Shown in pieces: positions 19,354 to 28,520 of a stretch of 64,000 nt of DNA. Origin of the DNA: Curtobacterium sp. MCLR17_036 (GTDB lineage Bacteria > Actinomycetota > Actinomycetes > Actinomycetales > Microbacteriaceae). Below the pieces are notes generated by a model. It saw only the letters and a program-made list of their open reading frames with translations. It searched no databases and was not told where the DNA came from. The stretch is taken from positions 2,046,001-2,110,000 of the forward strand of contig NZ_CP126269.1 of assembly GCF_003234445.2 (NCBI RefSeq), given 5' to 3'. Position 1 is the stretch's first letter, and each line of letters starts with the position of its first letter. Made by a program: the position numbers and the translations under genes.

Positions 19354-20291
19354 GGGCGCGCCTCCGTCGGTGCCGGGAAGTTCGTGATGACCCGCAGCTG
19401 TCCGCGTCGCACCGACACCAGGCCCACCAGGCGGTCGTCCGCGACCGCGACGGCGGCGACGGGTGCGTCCGAGTCGGGGTGGTCGGCGGCCACGCGCTTG
19501 CCGTCGGTCAGGTCCTTCGCCGCGGCGGCGTCGAGCGCCACCGTCGGGAACAGGCGGCGTGCGACGTCGACCGGTCGGGCGAGGGCGGCCCGGACATCGA
19601 CGGCCTCGGACTCGACGTCCACCGCGTCGGCGACGTCGAAGGGGCCGACCGCGGTGCGTCGGAGCGCGGTGAGGTGGGCCCCGGTGCCGAGGGCGGCCCC
19701 GACGTCCCGTGCGAGGGCGCGGACGTAGGTGCCGGACGAGCAGGTGACCACGACGTCGAGGTCGACGACCGCCACGTCGGCTCCGTCGACCGTGACGGTG
19801 TGCTCGGTCCGGGCCGTGACGTCGAAGCGCGACACCGTGACGCTGCGGGAGCGCAGCTCGACCGTCTCGCCCTTGCGTGCCAGGTCGTAGGCGCGTCGGC
19901 CGTCGACCTTGATCGCGCTCACCGTCGACGGCACCTGGTCGATCTGCCCGCGCTGCGCCGCGACGGCCCGTTCGACGGCGCCCTCCGACACGTCGGCGTC
20001 GGCGACCCCGACCGCTGCGGTCGGCGTGCCGTCGGCGTCGTCCGAGTCGGTCGAGACGCCGAGGCGGATGGTCGCCGTGTAGGTCTTGCCGAGCCCGACG
20101 AGGTGCGTCAGCAGCCGCGTCGACGCGCCGACGCCGAGCAGCAGCAGCCCGGTGGCCATCGGGTCGAGGGTGCCCGCGTGGCCGATCTTCTTCAGGCCGA
20201 GCCGCCGGCGTGCGATGGAGACGACGCGGTGGCTGGAGATCCCCTGCGGCTTGTCGACGAGGAGGATGCCGTCCGGCACGGTTTCGAGCAC
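19350..20291 (-). CDS. truB: tRNA pseudouridine(55) synthase
   Basis: Makes pseudouridine 55 in the T-loop of tRNAs. The catalytic aspartate lies in KIGHAGTLDPMATGLLLLG near residue 40; the N-terminal GILLVDKPQGISSHRVVS, KTYTATIRLG, PSTVSAIKVDGRRAYDLAR and SSGTYVRALARDVG motifs are present, with a PUA-like C-terminus. 313 residues. The GTG at 20291 is supported by a TACGCT box ending 6 bases upstream (leaderless); no Shine-Dalgarno is visible. Confidence 0.95.
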   Translation of the reverse strand: MLETVPDGILLVDKPQGISSHRVVSIARRRLGLKKIGHAGTLDPMATGLLLLGVGASTRLLTHLVGLGKTYTATIRLGVSTDSDDADGTPTAAVGVADADVSEGAVERAVAAQRGQIDQVPSTVSAIKVDGRRAYDLARKGETVELRSRSVTVSRFDVTARTEHTVTVDGADVAVVDLDVVVTCSSGTYVRALARDVGAALGTGAHLTALRRTAVGPFDVADAVDVESEAVDVRAALARPVDVARRLFPTVALDAAAAKDLTDGKRVAADHPDSDAPVAAVAVADDRLVGLVSVRRGQLRVITNFPAPTEARP

Positions 20292-20297
20292 CAGAGG

Positions 20298-20303
20298 AGC
20301 GTA
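20298..20303 (-). promoter_or_regulatory. -10 box of leaderless truB
   Basis: TACGCT on the minus strand, 6 bases before the truB GTG. Confidence 0.6.
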
Positions 20304-20313
20304 ACAGCGCCGG

Positions 20314-20760
20314 TCAGCAGGCGTCGTTCCACTCGCGGCGGGGGTGGTCCGGGTCGGTGACGTCGAGCACCGCCGACGCGGCGATCTTGACGTCCGCCCG
20401 GCGTTCGAGCCGACCGGCCTCCTGCTCGACCCAGAGCGACCAGCGCCAGAGGCCGCGGACACCGTGCCCGAGGACGCCCTGCCCGTGCACGACGAGGACG
20501 CCGTCGCCGGCACCGGTGGTGCGGAAGGGGGCGACGAGGTCGGCACGCAGGGTGTCGGCGTCGGTGGAGGGCGCCGCCGCGGCCATCGCGGACACGCCCT
20601 GCTGCTCGAAGCCGGCGACCAGGCCGCGGGCGACCCGCTCGAGGTCGGTGCCGTCCTGTCCGTCGATGCCGATGACGGTCCGGTTCGTGCCGACCTGTGC
20701 GATCACCTCCGACGCGATCGCGGCCATGGTGTCGGTCTCCTGCGGTGCCCAGCGTGCCAT
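20314..20760 (-). CDS. Uridine-kinase-like protein with a degenerate P-loop
   Basis: 148 residues starting MARWAPQETDTMAAIASEVI. The segment TVIGIDGQDGTDLERVARGL has the frame of a uridine/nucleoside-kinase Walker A region, but the GSGKT/S core is replaced by GQDGTDLE, with no lysine. LRADLVAPFRTTGAGDGVLVVHGQG and LWRWSLWVEQEAGRLERRADV follow the same fold plan. It probably does not phosphorylate nucleosides; role unknown. The ATG at 20760 lies 7 bases after a TACGGT box that overlaps the mutY -10 box on the other strand. It is cotranscribed towards truB but has its own start. Confidence 0.75.
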   Translation of the reverse strand: MARWAPQETDTMAAIASEVIAQVGTNRTVIGIDGQDGTDLERVARGLVAGFEQQGVSAMAAAAPSTDADTLRADLVAPFRTTGAGDGVLVVHGQGVLGHGVRGLWRWSLWVEQEAGRLERRADVKIAASAVLDVTDPDHPRREWNDAC

Positions 20761-20767
20761 GACGACC

Positions 20768-20773
20768 ACCGTA
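20768..20773 (-). promoter_or_regulatory. -10 box of the uridine-kinase-like gene
   Basis: TACGGT on the minus strand, 7 bases before the ATG at 20760. It shares two base pairs with the mutY -10 box. Confidence 0.55.
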
Positions 20774-20777
20774 GGCT
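20772..20777 (+). promoter_or_regulatory. -10 box of leaderless mutY
   Basis: TAGGCT, followed by 6 bases and the second in-frame GTG of mutY at 20784. Confidence 0.6.
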
Positions 20778-20783
20778 GTCGTG

Positions 20784-21704
20784 GTGAACGCGAGCAGGGC
20801 CTCCCGACCGGATGTGGACAACGCGAGCGTCCCGGACGTCGCGACCCCGCTGATCACCTGGTTCCGGACTGCCGGACGGGACCTGCCGTGGCGGCGGCCC
20901 GGCTTCCCTGCGTGGGGCACGCTGGTCAGCGAGATCATGCTGCAGCAGACGCAGGTCGCGCGCGTGGTCCCCCGACTGGAGGCGTGGCTCACCCGGTGGC
21001 CGACCCCTGCGGACCTCGCCGCGTCGCCCCCGGCGGACGCGGTGCGTGCCTGGGACCGGCTCGGCTACCCGAGACGCGCGCTCGCGCTGCACGCCGCCGC
21101 CACGGCGATCGCCGAGCGACACGGCAACGTGGTGCCGCGCGACGTCGAGGCGCTGCTCGCGCTGCCGGGCATCGGTGACTACACGGCGCGGGCCGTCGCG
21201 GTCTTCGCGTACGGCGACCGGCACCCCGTCGTCGACGTCAACGTGCGCCGCGTCCTGAAGCGTGCGCTCCTCGGTGAGGGCGACCCCGGGCCCGCGAAGG
21301 CCAAGGTCGACCTGCCGCTCATGGAGTCGGTGCTGCCCGCGGACCGCGACGACGCCGCAGCGACGAACGCCGCGGTGATGGAGCTCGGTGCACTCGTCTG
21401 CGTCGCCCGCGCCCCGGCCTGCGACGCGTGCCCGATCGCGGACCGCTGCGCGTGGCGCGCGGCCGGGTACCCGGAGCACGAGGGGCCCCGGGCGCCGAAG
21501 CAGGCGAGGTTCGCCGGGAGCGACCGGCAGGTGCGCGGCCTCATCATGGCCGAGCTCCGCGCGAGCGACGTCCCGGTCACGCGGTCCGAGATCGAACCGG
21601 TGTGGCCGGACGCCGCCCAGCGGGACCGGGCGCTCGCGTCGTTGGTGCGCGACGGACTCGCCGTCGGCGACGACGCGAGCGGGTACCGGCTGCCGGAGGG
21701 CTGA
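20784..21704 (+). CDS. mutY: A/G-specific adenine DNA glycosylase
   Basis: Removes adenine mispaired with 8-oxoguanine. Seen: the catalytic glutamate region SEIMLQQTQVARVVPR, helix-hairpin-helix LLALPGIGDYTARAVAVFA, catalytic aspartate region VVDVNVRRVLKRAL, and the 4Fe-4S ligands in the C-x6-C-x2-C-x5-C run CVARAPACDACPIADRC. A C-terminal winged-helix-like part replaces the NUDIX-like 8-oxoG domain, as in other short actinobacterial MutY. I start at the GTG at 20784, placed 6 bases after the -10 box; the GTG at 20781 would add one residue. About 306 residues. Confidence 0.94.
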   Translation: MNASRASRPDVDNASVPDVATPLITWFRTAGRDLPWRRPGFPAWGTLVSEIMLQQTQVARVVPRLEAWLTRWPTPADLAASPPADAVRAWDRLGYPRRALALHAAATAIAERHGNVVPRDVEALLALPGIGDYTARAVAVFAYGDRHPVVDVNVRRVLKRALLGEGDPGPAKAKVDLPLMESVLPADRDDAAATNAAVMELGALVCVARAPACDACPIADRCAWRAAGYPEHEGPRAPKQARFAGSDRQVRGLIMAELRASDVPVTRSEIEPVWPDAAQRDRALASLVRDGLAVGDDASGYRLPEG

Positions 21705-21713
21705 CCGGACGGC

Positions 21714-22175
21714 TCAGGCGCGCGCCGCGTCGGCGTCGTCTGCGTCCTCGTCCTCGTCCTCGTCGTGCTTGTACGGGTCGGCGTCGCCGGCGTAGCTCGC
21801 GCCGGCCGCGGCCGCACGCACCTGCTCGTCGCGCACCTGGGCCTGCACGAGCAGGTCCTCCATGTGCGCCGACGTCTCCGGCAGGGCGTCCGCGATGAAC
21901 TCGAGCGACGGCGTGAGCCGCGCCGTGATGTTCTTGCCGACCTCGGACCGGAGCATGCCCGTCGCAGCCTTCAGGGCGGCGGCGGAGTCGGCGCGCTCCT
22001 CGTCCGTGCCGTAGACGGTGTAGAACACCGACGCGTGCTGCAGGTCACCGGTCACCCGGACGTCGGTGATCGTGACGAACCCGAGTCGCGGGTCCCGCAG
22101 GCCCTTGTCGAGTCGACGGGCGACGACTTCCTTGATGCGGTCCGCCATCTTGCGTGCGCGCTGCGGGTCGGCCAT
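21714..22175 (-). CDS. rbfA: 30S ribosome-binding factor A
   Basis: A KH-fold factor for late 30S maturation and cold adaptation. Starts MADPQRARKMADRIKEVVAR; RDPRLGFVTITDVRVTGDLQHA and LTPSLEFIADALPETSAHM are family hallmarks. 153 residues; the last 35 are acidic (Asp/Glu run) and probably disordered. The ATG follows CAGGAGG. It converges on mutY with a 9-base gap and follows infB, separated by a hairpin. Confidence 0.96.
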   Translation of the reverse strand: MADPQRARKMADRIKEVVARRLDKGLRDPRLGFVTITDVRVTGDLQHASVFYTVYGTDEERADSAAALKAATGMLRSEVGKNITARLTPSLEFIADALPETSAHMEDLLVQAQVRDEQVRAAAAGASYAGDADPYKHDEDEDEDADDADAARA

Positions 22176-22215
22176 GGGTGCCTCCTGTGGAGATGTCGTG
22201 CTCTGGAACGGGGTC

Positions 22216-22249
22216 GGGCCCCGGCCTCCCGTGAAGGAAGCCGGGGCCC
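22216..22249 (-). terminator. Hairpin between infB and rbfA
   Basis: A 10-bp GGGCCCCGGC/GCCGGGGCCC stem extended inwards by three pairs. It may be a partial terminator or an RNA-processing site that separates infB and rbfA expression. Confidence 0.6.
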
Positions 22250-22264
22250 AGGGTACTCACGCGA

Positions 22265-25099
22265 TCAGTCGCGCGGCTTCTCGACGAGCTCGGTGGTCTC
22301 GATCTCGTCGCCGATCTGGATGTCGTTGAACTTGCCGAGACCGATACCGGCCTCGAAGTCCGTCCGCACCTCGGTGACGTCGTCCTTGAAGCGACGGAGC
22401 GACTCGATCGCCAGTCCGTCGGCCAGGACCACGCCGTCACGGATGACGCGCGCCTTGGCGTTGCGCGTGATCGTGCCGGAGCGGACGATGACACCCGCGA
22501 TGTTGCCGAACTTCGAGGATCGGAAGACCTCGCGGATCTCGGCGACACCGGACTGGACCTCTTCGTACTCGGGCTTGAGCATGCCCTTGAGGGACTGCTC
22601 GATGTCCTCGAGTGCGTTGTAGATGACCGAGTAGAAGCGCACGTCGATGCCTTCGCGCGCCGCACGCTCGCGGGCCTTGACGTCCGGGCGGACGTTGAAG
22701 CCGACGACGATCGCGTTGTCGATCGTGGCGAGGTCGATGTCCGACTCCGTGATCGCACCGACACCGCGGTGCAGGATCCGGAGCTGGACGCTGTCGTCGA
22801 CCTCGATGTCCAGGAGCGACTGCTCGAGTGCCTCGACGGCACCGGAGACGTCACCCTTGATGATGAGGTTGAGCGAGTCGACCTTGCCCTCTTCGAGCGC
22901 ACGGGTGAAGTCCTCGAGCGAGATGCGCTTGCGGGCCTTGGCCAGCTGGGCGTTGCGCTCGGCGGCTTCACGCTTCTCGGCGATCTGACGTGCCGTGCGG
23001 TCCTCCTCGGTGACGAGGAACGTGTCACCGGCGCGGGGCACCGAGGACAGACCCTGCACCTGGACCGGGCGGCTCGGCGTCGCAGCCTTGACCGCGACAC
23101 CGTTCTCGTCGGTCATCGCACGGACGCGGCCGTAGGCCGTGCCCGCCACGATGGCGTCACCGACGTGCAGCGTGCCGGACTGGATGAGGACGGTCGCCAC
23201 CGCACCGCGGCCCTTGTCGAGCCGGGCTTCGATCGCGACACCGCGGGCGTCCTTGTCGGGGTTCGCACGCAGGTCGAGACCGGCGTCGGCGGTGAGCAGC
23301 ACGGCGTCCAGGAGGTCCTGGATGCCGACGTTCTGGCGAGCCGACACGTCGACGAACATGACGTCGCCGCCGTACTCCTCGGCCACCAGGTTGTACTCGG
23401 TGAGCTGCTGGCGCACCTTGGCCGGGTTCGCGCCTTCCTTGTCGATCTTGTTCACCGCGACCACGATCGGCACACCGGCCGACTGCGCGTGGTTCAGTGC
23501 CTCGATCGTCTGGGGCATGATGCCGTCGTCCGCCGCGACCACGAGGATCGCGATGTCGGTGACCTGCGCACCACGGGCACGCATGGCCGTGAAGGCCTCG
23601 TGACCCGGGGTGTCGATGAACGTGATCGGACGCTCGATGCCCTCGTGCTCGGTGACGATCTGGTACGCACCGATGTGCTGGGTGATGCCACCGGCCTCGC
23701 CCTCGACGACCTTCGAGTTCCGGATCGCGTCGAGCAGGCGGGTCTTGCCGTGGTCGACGTGACCCATGACGGTGACGACCGGGGGACGCTGCTGCAGGAC
23801 GGAGTCGTCCTCGTCGGCGTACTCGGCATCGATGTCGATGTCGAAGCCCTCGAGGAGCTCCTTGTCCTCGTCCTCCGGCGAGACGATCTGGATCTTGTAG
23901 CCCAGTTCCTCGCCGAGGACCTCGAACGTGGCCTCGTCCAGCGACTCGGTCGCGGTCGCCATCTCACCGAGGTGGAACAGCACCGTCACGAGGTTGCCGG
24001 GCATGGCGTCGATCTTGTCCGCGAAGTCCGAGATGCTCGCACCACGACGGAGTCGGACGACCGTGTTGCCGTCGCCGCGAGGGACCTGCACACCGCCGAG
24101 CGACGGTGCCTGCCGCATCTCGTACTCGGCGCGCTTCGTCCGCTTCGACTTGCGGGCACGGCTCTTGCCGCCACCGCGACCGAACGCACCGGCGGTCCCG
24201 CCGCCGGGACCACGGCCACGGCCGCCGCCACCGGAGGGACGCGGGCCGCTGAAGGCCGGACGCGGGAAGCCCCCACCGGCACCGGCACCGGCACCACCCG
24301 GACGACCACCGGGGCCGCCACGGCCGCCGCCCTGGCCCGGGCGCTGCCCGAAGCCGGGGGCACGGTTGCCCTGACCGGGGCCGCCGGGACGCGGAGCGCC
24401 CGGACGGGGGACACCCGGACGCGGCGGAGCCGGACGCGGGATGCCGTTGCCACCACCGGAGCCGGCAGCCGGACGCTGCCCCATGCCCTGGTTCGAGGCG
24501 AACGGGTTGTTGCCGGGACGCGGAGGGCGCGAGCCCATGCCCTGGTTCGACGCGTAGGGGTTGTTGCCCGGACGTGCGCCACCGGGCTTCGGGCCACCCG
24601 GCTTCGGACCGGCGGCGGCGGGCTTCGGGTTGGTGCCCGGCTTGACGGCGTCGGTCTTCGCGGCGTCGTCGTTCGAGGCGGCCGCGGCCTTCTCGGCGCG
24701 GGCCTTCTGCGCAGCCTCGGCCTCGGCCTGTCGCTGGGCGACGGACTTCGGCGCGGCCGGGGTCGGGGCGTCCTCGGCGGGAGCCGCCTGTGCTGCCGGG
24801 GCCTCGGGCTCCGGAGCGCGTGCCGGACGGACCGGACCCGGGCGGGGGCCGCCGGGCTTCGGCGCGCCGGACTTCGGGGCGCTGGTCTTCGCGGGTGCGC
24901 TCGGCGCGGGGGCCGTGGCAGCCGGCTTCGCCGGGGCACCGTCCGCCTGCAGGGCGGCGCGGAGCTTCCGGGCGACGGGGGGCTCGATGCTCGAGCTGGC
25001 ACCCCGGACGAACTCGCCGAGCTCCTTGAGCTTCTCGAGTGCGGTCTTGCTGTCGACGCCGAGTTCGCTTGCGATCTCGTGTACGCGTGGTTTAGCCAC
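22265..25099 (-). CDS. infB: Translation initiation factor IF-2
   Basis: A GTPase that brings fMet-tRNA to the 30S P site and promotes subunit joining. 944 residues. The first ~50 residues ([20 protein letters not shown]) form the IF2-N domain; about 50-390 is a Pro/Gly/Ala/Arg-rich disordered region with [15 protein letters not shown] and [14 protein letters not shown] near-repeats; the G domain has [16 protein letters not shown] (G1), [12 protein letters not shown] (G2), [15 protein letters not shown] (G3) and [11 protein letters not shown] (G4). Start is GTG. Its AAGGAG ribosome-binding site lies inside a hairpin. Confidence 0.97.
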   Translation of the reverse strand: MAKPRVHEIASELGVDSKTALEKLKELGEFVRGASSSIEPPVARKLRAALQADGAPAKPAATAPAPSAPAKTSAPKSGAPKPGGPRPGPVRPARAPEPEAPAAQAAPAEDAPTPAAPKSVAQRQAEAEAAQKARAEKAAAASNDDAAKTDAVKPGTNPKPAAAGPKPGGPKPGGARPGNNPYASNQGMGSRPPRPGNNPFASNQGMGQRPAAGSGGGNGIPRPAPPRPGVPRPGAPRPGGPGQGNRAPGFGQRPGQGGGRGGPGGRPGGAGAGAGGGFPRPAFSGPRPSGGGGRGRGPGGGTAGAFGRGGGKSRARKSKRTKRAEYEMRQAPSLGGVQVPRGDGNTVVRLRRGASISDFADKIDAMPGNLVTVLFHLGEMATATESLDEATFEVLGEELGYKIQIVSPEDEDKELLEGFDIDIDAEYADEDDSVLQQRPPVVTVMGHVDHGKTRLLDAIRNSKVVEGEAGGITQHIGAYQIVTEHEGIERPITFIDTPGHEAFTAMRARGAQVTDIAILVVAADDGIMPQTIEALNHAQSAGVPIVVAVNKIDKEGANPAKVRQQLTEYNLVAEEYGGDVMFVDVSARQNVGIQDLLDAVLLTADAGLDLRANPDKDARGVAIEARLDKGRGAVATVLIQSGTLHVGDAIVAGTAYGRVRAMTDENGVAVKAATPSRPVQVQGLSSVPRAGDTFLVTEEDRTARQIAEKREAAERNAQLAKARKRISLEDFTRALEEGKVDSLNLIIKGDVSGAVEALEQSLLDIEVDDSVQLRILHRGVGAITESDIDLATIDNAIVVGFNVRPDVKARERAAREGIDVRFYSVIYNALEDIEQSLKGMLKPEYEEVQSGVAEIREVFRSSKFGNIAGVIVRSGTITRNAKARVIRDGVVLADGLAIESLRRFKDDVTEVRTDFEAGIGLGKFNDIQIGDEIETTELVEKPRD

Positions 25100-25105
25100 T
25101 GTTCT

Positions 25106-25131
25106 CCTTCACGGGTCCCACCCCGTGAAGG
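25106..25131 (-). promoter_or_regulatory. Hairpin burying the infB ribosome-binding site
   Basis: On the transcribed strand a 10-bp stem CCTTCACGGG...CCCGTGAAGG with a 6-base loop has its 3' arm overlapping AAGGAG, the infB Shine-Dalgarno, 7 bases before the GTG. Opening this hairpin would be needed for initiation. Confidence 0.6.
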
Positions 25132-25173
25132 GGCAGGACTCAATGGATGACGGGTCTCATTTCGAGCCGCTCA

Positions 25174-25485
25174 TCAGTTGTCCATAAGCCGTTCAGCCTG
25201 TTCTGTCATGTCCGGGCGCTCGGCCGACTCCTGTGGGAGACCGGCGATGTGGTCGAGCACCGCGGACGTGTCGGGATCGCGATCCAGCCGCAGCGCACGG
25301 CGGAAAGCCCTGCGCTTGACGGCCTGATCGTAGGCATCGACGGTCGGTGTGAGCCATGCTCCCCGGCCCGGCATGACTGCCTTCGGATCCGCCACCACGC
25401 GCCCGTCGCTCAGGGCGACGACTCGGAGGAGGGAGGATCGGGAAGCGCGACGACGACTGCCGATGCACGTTCTGACGGGGTCCAC
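25174..25485 (-). CDS. ylxR: YlxR (DUF448) family RNA-binding protein
   Basis: 103 residues beginning MDPVRTCIGSRRRASRSSLLRVV; the conserved GRGAWLTPTVD and RRAFRRALRL motifs mark DUF448. The usual RTCIGC has serine in place of the second cysteine. YlxR lies between nusA and infB in most bacteria and is thought to bind RNA or DNA; in Bacillus it affects RNase P and transcription. GTG start after AAGGAG. Confidence 0.9.
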   Translation of the reverse strand: MDPVRTCIGSRRRASRSSLLRVVALSDGRVVADPKAVMPGRGAWLTPTVDAYDQAVKRRAFRRALRLDRDPDTSAVLDHIAGLPQESAERPDMTEQAERLMDN

Positions 25486-25552
25486 TCTACTCCTTGCCTC
25501 GGACGTGCGCGATCCGGCGCGCCCTCGGCGTCACGCCGAGGGCGGAATCCGT

Positions 25553-26548
25553 CTAGTCCTCGCCGTCCAGGATCGAGTCCGGCTGGATGTCGATGCGGGC
25601 ACCGGTGAGCTTCGCGGCGAGGCGGGCGTTCTGCCCCTCCTTGCCGATCGCGAGCGACAGCTGGTAGTCCGGCACGAGCGCGCGGACGGCCTTCGTCGAG
25701 GCGTCGAGCACGAACGCGCTCGTCACCTTGGCCGGCGACAGGGCGCTCGCGACGAACGAGGCGAGGTCGGACGACCAGTCGACGATGTCGATCTTCTCGG
25801 CGCCGAGCTCGTTCGTGACGGAGCGGACACGGGCACCGAGCTCACCGATGCACGCGCCCTTCGCGTTCACGCCGGGCTCGTTCGCCTTCACCGCGATCTT
25901 CGTGCGGTGACCGGCCTCACGCGCGAGCGAAGTGATCTCGACGACCCCGGACGCGATCTCCGGGACCTCGAGTGCGAACAGCTTGCGGACGAGACCCGGG
26001 TGCGTGCGGGACACCGTGATCTGCGGGCCCTTGTTGCCGCGGGCGACGCTCGTCACGTACACGCGGATGCGGGAGCCGTGCGTGTAGGACTCCCCCGGCA
26101 CCTGCTCCTCCGGCGGCAGGATCGCCTCGATCGTGCCGAGGTCGACGTGCACCATCTTCGGGTTCGGGCCCTGCTGGACCACACCCGCGACGATGTCGCC
26201 CTCCTTGCCGCGGAACTCGCCGAGGATCTTGTCGTCGCCGATGTCGCGCAGACGCTGGTTGATGACCTGCTTCGCCGCGAACGCCGCGATGCGGCCGAAG
26301 TCGCTCGGCTGGTCGACGGCTTCGCCGATGACGGCGCCCTCGTCGTCGAGCTCGGGGACGTAGACGCTGACCTCGCCGGACTTGCGGTCGAGCTCGACGC
26401 GCGACTGGGCGTGGGCCGGCTCGCCGTTCTCGTCGGCGTGCTTCTGGTAGGCGGTCAGGATGGCAGATTCGATGATCTGGACGAGCTCGTCGAACGGGAT
26501 CTCCCGCTCGCGCTCCATGAGTCGCAGGACTGCGAGATCGATCTTCAC
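25553..26548 (-). CDS. nusA: Transcription termination/antitermination protein NusA
   Basis: Binds RNA polymerase near the RNA exit and modulates pausing, termination and antitermination. 331 residues: N-terminal domain ([17 protein letters not shown]), S1 domain about 110-185 ([22 protein letters not shown]), then KH1 and KH2 ([40 protein letters not shown]). It lacks the acidic C-terminal repeats of E. coli NusA, as in other actinobacteria. The GTG follows GGAGG. It leads the nusA-ylxR-infB-rbfA run; rimP, usually just upstream, is absent. Confidence 0.97.
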   Translation of the reverse strand: MKIDLAVLRLMEREREIPFDELVQIIESAILTAYQKHADENGEPAHAQSRVELDRKSGEVSVYVPELDDEGAVIGEAVDQPSDFGRIAAFAAKQVINQRLRDIGDDKILGEFRGKEGDIVAGVVQQGPNPKMVHVDLGTIEAILPPEEQVPGESYTHGSRIRVYVTSVARGNKGPQITVSRTHPGLVRKLFALEVPEIASGVVEITSLAREAGHRTKIAVKANEPGVNAKGACIGELGARVRSVTNELGAEKIDIVDWSSDLASFVASALSPAKVTSAFVLDASTKAVRALVPDYQLSLAIGKEGQNARLAAKLTGARIDIQPDSILDGED

Positions 26549-26628
26549 CGAGGGCCTCCGTATTCAGATGAGTCGCTTCCGCGGGGTGGGACTGCGCAGA
26601 AGTCGGCCACAAGCGTACCCCAGAACCC

Positions 26629-26682
26629 CGGGACGGACGGGAGGCCCGGTGCCAGCTGGCACCGGGCCTCCCGTCCGTCCCG
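26629..26682 (-). terminator. 54-bp perfect palindrome terminating proS
   Basis: Bases 26629-26655 and 26656-26682 are exact reverse complements with no central spacer; the centre is CCAGCTGG. It starts 10 bases past the proS stop. The RNA hairpin would need to open a few central pairs for a loop, leaving a stem of about 25 bp. Confidence 0.85.
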
Positions 26683-26691
26683 TGGTTGCGT

Positions 26692-28443
26692 CTAGATCGC
26701 GCGGACCGCGTCGAGCAGCTCGGCGACCGGGACGTCGCGACGCTCGCCCGTGGCGCGGTCCCAGAGCTCGACGACGCCGTCTGCCGCGCCGCGACCGGCG
26801 ACGACGACGATCGGCATGCCGAGGAGTTCCGCGTCGCGGAGCTTCACGCCGGGCGAGACCTTCGGCCGGTCGTCGTACACGACCTCGAAGCGCTCGCCCT
26901 CGAGCTGCGCGACGATGTCCGTCGCCAGGTCGTAGGCGACCGCGTCCTTGCCGGTGGCGACCACGTGCACGTCGAAGGGCGCGACGTTCTTCGGCCAGAC
27001 CAGGCCCTTGTCGTCGTTGTGCGCCTCGGCGAGGATCGCCAGGATCCGCGTCACGCCGATCCCGTAGGAGCCCATCGTGACCGTGGCGAGCTTGCCGTTC
27101 TCGTCCTGCACCTTGAGGCCGAGCGCCTCGGCGTACTTGCGGCCGAGCTGGAAGACGTGGCCGATCTCCATGCCACGGGCCGTCTCGAGCGGGCCGGACC
27201 CGTCGGGTGCCGGGTCGCCGGCACGGACGTCGGACACCTCGGCGACGCCGTCCGCGACGAAGTCACGACCGGCGACCAGCCCGGAGACGTGCACGCCGCG
27301 CTCGTTGGCGCCCGTGACCCAGGCGGTGCCGTCGACCACGCGCGGGTCGACGAAGTAGCGCAGGCCCGTGGCGCTCTCCGCGCCGAGCACCTGCGGGCCG
27401 ATGTAGCCCTTCACGAGGCCCTTGTGCTTGCGGAAGTCGTCGTCGCCTGCGGCCTCGACCTCGGCGGGGGCGAAGGCCACCTCGGCACGCTTCAGGTCGA
27501 CGTCGCGGTCGCCGGGCAGCCCGACGACCACGACCTCGCGCGTGCCGTCGAGGTGGGTGAGCGCGAGGACGACGTTCTTCAGGGTGTCCGCGGCGGTCCA
27601 CGGCGCGCCTTCGCGCGGGGCGACCGCGTTCGCGTGCTCGACGAGGGAGTCGATCGTCGGGGTGTCCGACGCGGGGAGCAGCACCGGCTCCGGCTGCCCC
27701 TCGATCGGCAGGGCGTCGGGGACCGGGGTGACGTACGCCTCGACGTTCGCCGCGTAGCCGCCCGCGCTGCGGACGAAGGTGTCCTCGCCGACGCCGATCG
27801 GGTGCAGGAACTCCTCGGACTTCGAGCCGCCCATGGCCCCGGCGTCCGCCTTGACGATCACGTACTCGAGGCCGAGCCGGGCGAAGATCTTCTCGTACGC
27901 GTCGCGCATGACCTGGTAGCTGCGCTCGAGGCCCTCGTCGGAGATGTCGAACGAGTACGCGTCCTTCATCGTGAACTCGCGGCCGCGCAGGAGTCCGGCG
28001 CGGGGGCGGGCCTCGTCGCGGTACTTGTCCTGGATCTGGAACAGGGTGACGGGCAGGTCCTTGTACGACGAGTACAGGTCCTTCACCAGGAGCGCGAACA
28101 TCTCCTCGTGCGTCGGCGCGAGCAGGTAGTCGGCGCCCTTGCGGTCCTGCAGGCGGAACATGCCGTCGCCGTACTCGGTCCAGCGGTTCGTCGCCTCGTA
28201 CGGCTCGCGCGGCAGGAGCGCGGGGAGCAGGACCTCCTGCGCGCCGGCCGCCACCATCTCGTCGCGGATGATGCCCTCGATGCGCGCACGGACCCGCAGG
28301 CCGAGCGGCAGCCAGGCGAAGATGCCCGGCGACTGGCGACGGACGTACCCGGCGCGGACGAGCAGCTTGGCGCTCGTCACCTCGGCGTCGGAGGGGTCGT
28401 CGCGGAGGGTACGGAGGAAGAGATGCGAAAGCCGTGTGACCAC
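26692..28443 (-). CDS. proS: Prolyl-tRNA synthetase (bacterial type)
   Basis: Charges tRNA-Pro and hydrolyses Ala-tRNA-Pro in an inserted editing domain. 583 residues: class II core ([60 protein letters not shown]), the editing insert about 230-400, motif 3 in [20 protein letters not shown], and the anticodon-binding domain from about 480. A TAGGCT box ends 6 bases before the GTG and no ribosome-binding site is present, so the mRNA is probably leaderless. It is separated from ispG by the repeat array. Confidence 0.96.
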   Translation of the reverse strand: MVTRLSHLFLRTLRDDPSDAEVTSAKLLVRAGYVRRQSPGIFAWLPLGLRVRARIEGIIRDEMVAAGAQEVLLPALLPREPYEATNRWTEYGDGMFRLQDRKGADYLLAPTHEEMFALLVKDLYSSYKDLPVTLFQIQDKYRDEARPRAGLLRGREFTMKDAYSFDISDEGLERSYQVMRDAYEKIFARLGLEYVIVKADAGAMGGSKSEEFLHPIGVGEDTFVRSAGGYAANVEAYVTPVPDALPIEGQPEPVLLPASDTPTIDSLVEHANAVAPREGAPWTAADTLKNVVLALTHLDGTREVVVVGLPGDRDVDLKRAEVAFAPAEVEAAGDDDFRKHKGLVKGYIGPQVLGAESATGLRYFVDPRVVDGTAWVTGANERGVHVSGLVAGRDFVADGVAEVSDVRAGDPAPDGSGPLETARGMEIGHVFQLGRKYAEALGLKVQDENGKLATVTMGSYGIGVTRILAILAEAHNDDKGLVWPKNVAPFDVHVVATGKDAVAYDLATDIVAQLEGERFEVVYDDRPKVSPGVKLRDAELLGMPIVVVAGRGAADGVVELWDRATGERRDVPVAELLDAVRAI

Positions 28444-28449
28444 GGGGCA

Positions 28450-28455
28450 AGCCTA
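28450..28455 (-). promoter_or_regulatory. -10 box of leaderless proS
   Basis: TAGGCT on the minus strand, then TTGCCC, then the proS GTG. Confidence 0.6.
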
Positions 28456-28484
28456 GCGGCGACGGGGGGCGTGGTCGTGGCGGT

Positions 28485-28514
28485 GGTCGCGGTCGCGGTC
28501 GCGGTCGCGGTCGT
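28485..28514. repeat. Hexanucleotide (GGTCGC)n tract
   Basis: Four exact GGTCGC units plus one GGTCGT, just upstream of proS and before the first hairpin repeat. Confidence 0.8.
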
Positions 28515-28520
28515 GCCGGC

